A stretch of DNA of 64,000 bases from an uncultured Chloroflexus sp. (GTDB taxonomy: Bacteria; Chloroflexota; Chloroflexia; Chloroflexales; Chloroflexaceae). A program made the position numbers and the translations under genes. Under the pieces are notes generated by a model. It saw nothing but the letters and a program-made list of their open reading frames with translations. It was not told the origin of the DNA and made no database searches. Each line of letters opens with the position of its first letter. The stretch's first letter is position 1. Positions 59,723 through 64,000 of this stretch are shown piece by piece. The stretch covers positions 88,980-152,979 of the forward strand of contig NZ_CALFBQ010000007.1 of NCBI RefSeq assembly GCF_937951745.1, written 5' to 3'.

Positions 59723-59741
59723 GGCAGAGCGCTGCTCTGCC
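59723..59741 (+). terminator. hairpin after the histidine kinase gene (GGCAGAGC repeat copy)
   Basis: GGCAGAGC-gct-GCTCTGCC, 8 bp perfect. Same palindrome family as 55128 and 60861. Confidence 0.6.
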
Positions 59742-59829
59742 CATATGTGATGGCTTGGCCCCGTCGAGTGCAACTTTTGACCGATACCGCATAGCTCCGG
59801 TGGTAAGGTAAGATACCACTATGAATATG

Positions 59830-59849
59830 CCACCACGCCGGTGTGGTGG
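59830..59849 (+). promoter_or_regulatory. palindrome upstream of the DUF1338 gene
   Basis: CCACCAC-gccggt-GTGGTGG, 23 bases before the ATG. Could be an operator or leader hairpin. Confidence 0.35.
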
Positions 59850-59871
59850 TGATTATTGTAGGCGAGGAGCT

Positions 59872-60801
59872 ATGACGACGACAACCACTGACCGCATCTA
59901 CATCTTCGAGCAGGTATTAGCTGGACTGATGCGCCGTTACCGTGAGCGGGTGCCGGATGTGACTGCTATCGCGCAGGCGATGGTCGCCGAAGGGATTATT
60001 GCTTCCCCTGAAGAGATCGAGAATGACCATATCGCGTTCCGCACGATGGGAGTACCGCAGCTTGGCATTCGCTCGCTCGAGAAGATTTTTCTGCACTACG
60101 GTTACGAGCGGCGCGACCGCTATCACTTCCCGGCCAAGAAGCTCGATGCCTTCTGGTACTCTCCGCCACGCCCTGATCTGCCGCGCATCTTCATCTCTGA
60201 GTTGCGTGTTAGCGATCTTTCGCCGGAAGCGGCAGCTATTATTCGCAGCTATACCGATGAAGTGACCGCTGATCCGGTTGATTCGCTCGATTTGGATGAT
60301 GCGGCGCGGGTAGATGACTTCCTGCACCGTCCGCTCTGGCGCTTGCCCACGTGGGCCGATTATCAACGCTTGGCCGTCGAGAGTGAGTATGCCGCGTGGG
60401 TGATCTACAACCGCTACTACCTCAATCACTTTACGATTACGGTGCATAATTTACCTAACGGCTACAACACCATTGCCGATTTCAACGCCTTCCTTGAACG
60501 GCACGGCTTCAAGCTCAACGACGCCGGCGGCAAGATAAAGGTCAGCCCCGATGGCAAACTGTTACAGTCGAGCACCGTCGCCGAGATGATCTGGGCCGAA
60601 TTCGCCGGCGGCGAGCGCCACCAAATTGCGGGGTCGTATGTCGAATTTGCCGAGCGGCGCCCGCTTGATGCCTTTGCCAATCTGCCATCGCACGAACTGC
60701 GTCGCGAACATCGCCGCGAAGGATTTGAGGCCGGCAACGCTGATAAGATTTTCGAGAGCACCTACAGCGCACAAACAGCCAAACGTTCTGAGGAACACTA
60801 A
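59872..60801 (+). CDS. DUF1338 protein, 2-oxoadipate dioxygenase/decarboxylase-like
   Basis: 309 residues of the DUF1338 family, whose characterised members (HglS/YdcJ) are Fe(II)-dependent 2-oxoadipate dioxygenase/decarboxylases giving 2-hydroxyglutarate. Candidate metal His in NDHIAFRTMG (about 50) and a substrate region YHFPAKKLDAFWYSPP and RIFISELRVSDL. A conserved C-terminal segment reads LLQSSTVAEMIW. Length is shorter than the long YdcJ form. AGGAG precedes ATG 59872; an upstream ATG at 59821 would include the palindrome and is less likely. A bidirectional hairpin region follows. Confidence 0.85.
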   Translation: MTTTTTDRIYIFEQVLAGLMRRYRERVPDVTAIAQAMVAEGIIASPEEIENDHIAFRTMGVPQLGIRSLEKIFLHYGYERRDRYHFPAKKLDAFWYSPPRPDLPRIFISELRVSDLSPEAAAIIRSYTDEVTADPVDSLDLDDAARVDDFLHRPLWRLPTWADYQRLAVESEYAAWVIYNRYYLNHFTITVHNLPNGYNTIADFNAFLERHGFKLNDAGGKIKVSPDGKLLQSSTVAEMIWAEFAGGERHQIAGSYVEFAERRPLDAFANLPSHELRREHRREGFEAGNADKIFESTYSAQTAKRSEEH

Positions 60802-60814
60802 ACAGGAAACAGTA

Positions 60815-60897
60815 CGGGCACAGCGCCGCTGTACCCTGCTACTGTGCCCGCTTCAGCAACGAGCGCTGCTCTGCCTGATGCGGATAGAGCAGCGCTC
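60815..60897. terminator. two hairpins between convergent DUF1338 and glutaredoxin genes
   Basis: CGGGCACAG (60815-60823) with CTGTGCCCG (60842-60850), then GAGCGCTGCTCT (60861-60872) with AGAGCAGCGCTC (60886-60897), 12 bp perfect. The second is a copy of the GGCAGAGC palindrome family. Confidence 0.7.
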
Positions 60898-60909
60898 TGC
60901 CCCTACCAA

Positions 60910-61161
60910 TTACGCCAACTGGCTCAATTTCTCTTGCAAAGCCCGGTTCGATGGCTCCACCAAAATCGAACCATCGGGGAAGACGATCGTCGGCACACTC
61001 TGATTGCCGTTGTTGACCTTCACGACAAACTCGGCTGCGTCCGGATCGTGTTCGATGTTGATGTACGTATACGGCGCGCCATGCTGGTCAAGCACACGCT
61101 GAGCGCGGCGACAATCAGGACACCAGTTGGTGCCGTAGACGACGATAGGTTGCAGCGACAT
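60910..61161 (-). CDS. glutaredoxin/mycoredoxin-like protein
   Basis: 83 residues, thioredoxin-fold thiol oxidoreductase. Start MSLQPIVVYGTNWCPDCRRA with the active-site CPDC at about 14-17; conserved cis-Pro in SVPTIVFPDG. WCPDC resembles mycoredoxins, which use mycothiol or another low-molecular-weight thiol. ATG 61161 follows GAGGAGG; the longer frame is discarded. A redox role beside YceI and OsmC family genes on the same strand, though not tightly linked. Confidence 0.9.
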   Translation of the reverse strand: MSLQPIVVYGTNWCPDCRRAQRVLDQHGAPYTYINIEHDPDAAEFVVKVNNGNQSVPTIVFPDGSILVEPSNRALQEKLSQLA

Positions 61162-61272
61162 AGCCTCCTCACCAGATATGTTCCACGAACGAAGCCGCGT
61201 CACGCGGCTTCATGATCAAGTATACCAGTTTTTTGTGTTCCCACTGTAGCGACGGGATAATGGACCAGTGGC

Positions 61273-61815
61273 TTACGCTGCGACCGACTCCTCTTGCGGC
61301 ACCTGCTTGACGATCTCGATCTCGATGGTCACCTCGTCGCCAACCAGTACGCCACCCGTCTCCAACGCGACATTCCACGTCAGGCCCCAGTCTTTGCGGT
61401 TGATCTTGGTGCTGGCGCTAAAGCCGGCGCTGATCGTGCCCCACGGCGACTTCGATTGGCCGTTGTATTCAACCTCAAGGGTCACTTCGCGAGTGACGCC
61501 GCGGATGGTCAGATCGCCGATAATGCGGCCATGCGTCTCATCAATGATCTCAACTCGCTTGCTGGCAAACGTGATCGTTGGATAGTTGGCGACATCGAGG
61601 AAGTCGGGCGACATCAGGTGACCGTCGCGCCGCTCGTCGCGGGTGTCGATGCTGGTCGCGTCGATGGTGACATTGACCGACGAATTGGCCGGGTTCTGCT
61701 CATCAAAATGGACCGTGCCGTCAAACCGGCTAAAGCGGCCACGCACCTTCGAGATCATCATGTGGCGAACCGAAAAGGTCACAGTCGAGTGGGAAGCGTC
61801 AATAATCCACGTCAT
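61273..61815 (-). CDS. YceI family protein
   Basis: 180-residue lipocalin-like beta-barrel that binds polyisoprenoid-type lipids. Start MTWIIDASHSTVTFSVRHMM and IDTRDERRDGHLMSPDFLDV, DLTIRGVTREVTLEVEYNG are typical. No signal peptide, so the protein is cytosolic as encoded. AGGAG lies 10 bases upstream of ATG 61815; an ATG 24 bases upstream is less likely. Some homologues are stress-induced or quinone-binding; ligand here unknown. Confidence 0.9.
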   Translation of the reverse strand: MTWIIDASHSTVTFSVRHMMISKVRGRFSRFDGTVHFDEQNPANSSVNVTIDATSIDTRDERRDGHLMSPDFLDVANYPTITFASKRVEIIDETHGRIIGDLTIRGVTREVTLEVEYNGQSKSPWGTISAGFSASTKINRKDWGLTWNVALETGGVLVGDEVTIEIEIVKQVPQEESVAA

Positions 61816-61924
61816 ACAGTTAGTGCTCCTGTTCAGCATAGCTTGTTCACGTCAAGCAGCATAACAGGCGTGCATCAACAAGAGCGTAGACAGGAGCGTG
61901 AACAGCGGGCGAAGGGTGGTGGGG

Positions 61925-61951
61925 TAAAAAAGACGGCCCGCTGGGCCGTCT
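61925..61951 (-). terminator. intrinsic terminator of the OsmC gene
   Basis: Minus strand: AGACGGCCC-agc-GGGCCGTCT (61951 to 61931) followed by TTTTTT; classic rho-independent form. Confidence 0.88.
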
Positions 61952-61973
61952 CGGTGCTGCCGACTGGAACGCG

Positions 61974-62414
61974 CTAGTTTGCCTCATCCAACGACGGCAC
62001 GATCTCGTAGCGATAGCGAATATCCACCGTGGCGCCAAGCATACGCCAGACTGGGCAATAGCGGTCGCGTGACAACTCGATCGCGCGTTCGAGCGCCGCC
62101 GGATCAACCTCACCGGCGCAGCGGTAGACCAGCTCGATTTCGGTGTACGGTTTAGGGTACTCGTCGCCGCGCACCCCTTGGGCGCGCACTTCCAGCCCGG
62201 CCACCGGTTGGCGCTTTTTTCGCAAAATGCTGATCACGTCCATTGCTGAACAACCGGCCAACGCCATAAGCACCGTCTCCATTGGCGAAGGACCGACCAG
62301 ATCTGTATTGCCCTCATGGGGGCTATCGAGTTCAATCGGGCGGCCTGAATTGGCGACGGCGGTAAAGTGAAGGCCCTCTCGTAGGCGAACGCTGGCGTTG
62401 ATGACTGCTCCCAT
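61974..62414 (-). CDS. OsmC/Ohr family peroxiredoxin-like protein
   Basis: 146 residues. OsmC/Ohr proteins reduce organic hydroperoxides using two Cys. Visible: LVGPSPMETVLMALAGCSAMDV with the first Cys, and SRDRYCPVWRMLG with the second. The sequence MDVISILRKKRQPV is typical of the YhfA/OsmC branch. ATG 62414 follows AGAGG; an upstream in-frame ATG adds 12 residues and is less supported. Own terminator at 61931. Detoxification or redox role inferred. Confidence 0.9.
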   Translation of the reverse strand: MGAVINASVRLREGLHFTAVANSGRPIELDSPHEGNTDLVGPSPMETVLMALAGCSAMDVISILRKKRQPVAGLEVRAQGVRGDEYPKPYTEIELVYRCAGEVDPAALERAIELSRDRYCPVWRMLGATVDIRYRYEIVPSLDEAN

Positions 62415-62547
62415 ACAAAACCTCTTAAAGATAGGCGACGAATGGGCCAATCGACCAGCATTGGGTCGATCTTGCCGCTTTTAGTATAGCACTCCGGGTT
62501 ATAATGCAAAGAGGGCAGGCCAAATGGCCGCAGGGAGAACAGGGCGT

Positions 62548-63723
62548 ATGGACTACGATTACATCATTGCCGGCGCCGGTGCCGCCGGTCTCAGTTTGGC
62601 CTATCACCTTGGGCAGAGCGCACTGGCCGAACACACGATCCTCTTGATAGACCCCAACCAAATGCGGCGCAACGATCGCACATGGTGCTTTTGGGAAATA
62701 GGAACCGGCCCATTTGAAGCAGTGGTGTCACGACGCTGGGATCATCTTTGGCTGTACGACAAACACTGGTCAGCGCGATTGGCGATCGCTCCGTATCAGT
62801 ACAAGTTGATACAGGGGATCGATTTTTATCGTTTTGTTGAAGAATGGATGGCGCAGCGTCCGCAGATTACCCGCCTGCAAGGCACGGTCGAGCGGTTTAT
62901 TGACGTGCCTAACGGGGTGGCGGTCACTGTTGGCGGGAAGACCTATACGGCACGATTTGGCTTCAACAGTGTGTATCGACCGATGCCAGCGCCTCCCGGC
63001 TATCATTCGTGGTTGCAGCATTTTAAAGGGTGGGTGATCACGACCCCGCAACCGGTGTTCGACGCCGAAGCAGCTACCTTTATGGACTTTCGCATCCCGC
63101 AGTCAAACGATGTGCGGTTTGGCTACGTATTGCCGTTCGATACCCATACTGCACTTGTCGAGTACACTATCTTTTCGCCACAATTGGTCAGCCAAGCCGA
63201 GTATGAAGCCGGCTTGCAGCGGTACATTGCTGAACAGTTAGGGATCGACCGGTACGAGATTACCCACATCGAATATGGCGTCATCCCGATGAGTGATGTA
63301 CCGCTGCCGTTGCGTCCTAGCCCTCACGTGCTCAATATCGGCACCGCCGGCGGGATGAGCAAGCCGTCTACTGGCTATACCTTCCAACGCATTCAATGGC
63401 AGACGCGGCAGATTGTTGAGAGTTTGCTTAAGCACGGCCACCCGTTCTACCCACAACCGCGCTTCAACCGCCATGCGTGGATGGATAGCGTGCTGCTCAA
63501 TGTGCTCGATGCGGGCCGCACACCGGGGCATCGCTTTTTTGCCAATCTGTTCCGTCATAACCCGATCCAGCGTGTGCTGCGCTTCCTCGACGAAGAGACG
63601 ACGCTTGCCGAGGATGTGGCGTTGATGGCAACTGTTGAGCTGATGCCGTTTGCCGTGGCAGCGTTGGCAGTGATGTGGGGTCGTATGAGCACATTAGGCC
63701 GGCGCGAGCTGGAAATGGGATGA
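62548..63723 (+). CDS. crtY: lycopene cyclase (CrtY-type)
   Basis: 391-residue flavoprotein cyclising lycopene ends to beta-rings, giving gamma- or beta-carotene; membrane-associated in pigment synthesis. N-terminal dinucleotide motif DYIIAGAGAAGLSLAYHLG, the family's NDRTWCFWE (about 43-51), SNDVRFGYVLPFDTHTALVE, GVIPMSDVPLPL and GTAGGMSKPSTGYTFQRI. ATG 62548 is preceded by GGGAG. Chloroflexus accumulates gamma-carotene derivatives and beta-carotene, consistent with this enzyme. Other carotenoid genes are not linked here, apart from the prenyl synthase 47 kb away. Confidence 0.9.
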   Translation: MDYDYIIAGAGAAGLSLAYHLGQSALAEHTILLIDPNQMRRNDRTWCFWEIGTGPFEAVVSRRWDHLWLYDKHWSARLAIAPYQYKLIQGIDFYRFVEEWMAQRPQITRLQGTVERFIDVPNGVAVTVGGKTYTARFGFNSVYRPMPAPPGYHSWLQHFKGWVITTPQPVFDAEAATFMDFRIPQSNDVRFGYVLPFDTHTALVEYTIFSPQLVSQAEYEAGLQRYIAEQLGIDRYEITHIEYGVIPMSDVPLPLRPSPHVLNIGTAGGMSKPSTGYTFQRIQWQTRQIVESLLKHGHPFYPQPRFNRHAWMDSVLLNVLDAGRTPGHRFFANLFRHNPIQRVLRFLDEETTLAEDVALMATVELMPFAVAALAVMWGRMSTLGRRELEMG

Positions 63724-63842
63724 GAGCGTCAGGCACCGTCGTAACATATCTGCTAACGGTTGACAACGTTCCCCTTTTCAGCGGTCTCTCGTTCATGTAT
63801 CGTGCAGGCCATAAACCGGTCTGCACGGGAAGAGAGGCTGCT

Positions 63843-64000
63843 GTGAATCATGCCAAACTACTCCTCGAATGGAACGTTAATGCGTCGCCATTTCGGAATC
63901 GATTGATATGGCAACAGCTTGGGATTGCGTTTGGTGTCCCGATCGTGTTGCTAGGGCTATTTCTGGCTGCCATTACCGAGCAGAATCGGTGGCAAGTCGC
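63843..64000 (+). CDS. membrane protein, truncated by window end
   Basis: 52 codons visible from GTG 63843, preceded by GAGAGG with 5-base spacing. Sequence starts with VNHAKLLLEWNVNASPFRNR and then a hydrophobic helix (IAFGVPIVLLGLFLAAI). Probably an integral membrane protein, family not recognised from this fragment. Confidence 0.6.
   Translation, partial: MNHAKLLLEWNVNASPFRNRLIWQQLGIAFGVPIVLLGLFLAAITEQNRWQV

Noticed and set aside
63760..63765. TTGACA upstream of the last partial gene
   Set aside because: No -10-like hexamer occurs 16-19 bases downstream.
1..64000. CRISPR array, tRNA or rRNA genes, insertion sequences
   Set aside because: No evenly spaced repeat-spacer pattern, cloverleaf-like spacer, rRNA motif or transposase reading frame was found; the tmRNA is the only RNA gene recognised.

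Overview
The window looks like chromosome of a thermophilic filamentous anoxygenic phototroph of the Chloroflexus type. This rests on moderately high GC, a lycopene cyclase and a prenyl-diphosphate synthase, a type-B succinate dehydrogenase, several mosaic sensor proteins, and a tmRNA whose tag (ANNNTRVQPRLALAA) is of the kind I associate with Chloroflexus. The assignment is an inference from these features; no database search was run. Coding density is high, most genes have a clear AGGAGG-type ribosome-binding site, and several starts are GTG.

Layout. 1-8.1 kb, minus strand: a partial SDR, a rhodanese, the pyruvate dehydrogenase operon (pdhA-pdhB-pdhC), a CBS-rubredoxin protein and a VanW-type cell-envelope protein. 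8.3-10.9 kb: a protein with a duplicated motif, an MTA/SAH deaminase behind divergent promoters, and two tiny membrane proteins. 11.1-18.7 kb: RodZ-like protein, YajQ, RimO, BlaI-type repressor, prenyl synthase, an RRM protein with a long structured leader, a CaCA exchanger and an HDAC-fold deacetylase. 18.9-24.2 kb: Tat-exported ferritin-like protein, ECF sigma and anti-sigma pair, and a 980-residue response regulator/GAF/PAS/adenylate cyclase. 24.3-30.8 kb: secreted or lipoprotein envelope proteins, an SRPBCC protein and NAD kinase. 31.0-35.5 kb: a MoxR ATPase operon containing an unusual one-chain sigma-like/ZAS/membrane protein, then an AT-richer, apparently acquired DarT-DarG locus interrupted by an in-frame TAG. 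35.6-40.6 kb: a split photolyase, SDR, MoaD, MoaE, Fpg, a REC-DHp protein and an HD hydrolase. 40.6-49.9 kb: a trans-sulfuration enzyme, a glycosyltransferase, a CcrM-like methyltransferase, sdhCAB and an AAA ATPase with a probable 5' frameshift. 50.1-54.0 kb: a cell-wall hydrolase cluster behind a promoter carrying a LexA-like box, and a TPR protein. 54.0-64.0 kb: repeat-rich spacer, tmRNA, acyl-CoA synthetase, esterase and histidine kinase, DUF1338 enzyme, glutaredoxin, YceI, OsmC, lycopene cyclase and the start of a membrane protein.

How the genes work together: central carbon (PDH, SDH), envelope remodelling (VanW, PGRP-like amidase, glucosaminidase, M23), redox stress (glutaredoxin, OsmC, YceI, ferritin-like) and DNA repair (photolyase, Fpg, possible SOS box) dominate. 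The most unusual loci are the interrupted fused DarT-DarG gene, the sigma/anti-sigma-like chimera beside MoxR, the photolyase encoded as two swapped halves, and the LexA-like box in front of peptidoglycan hydrolases. Spacers carry at least three families of dispersed repeats.
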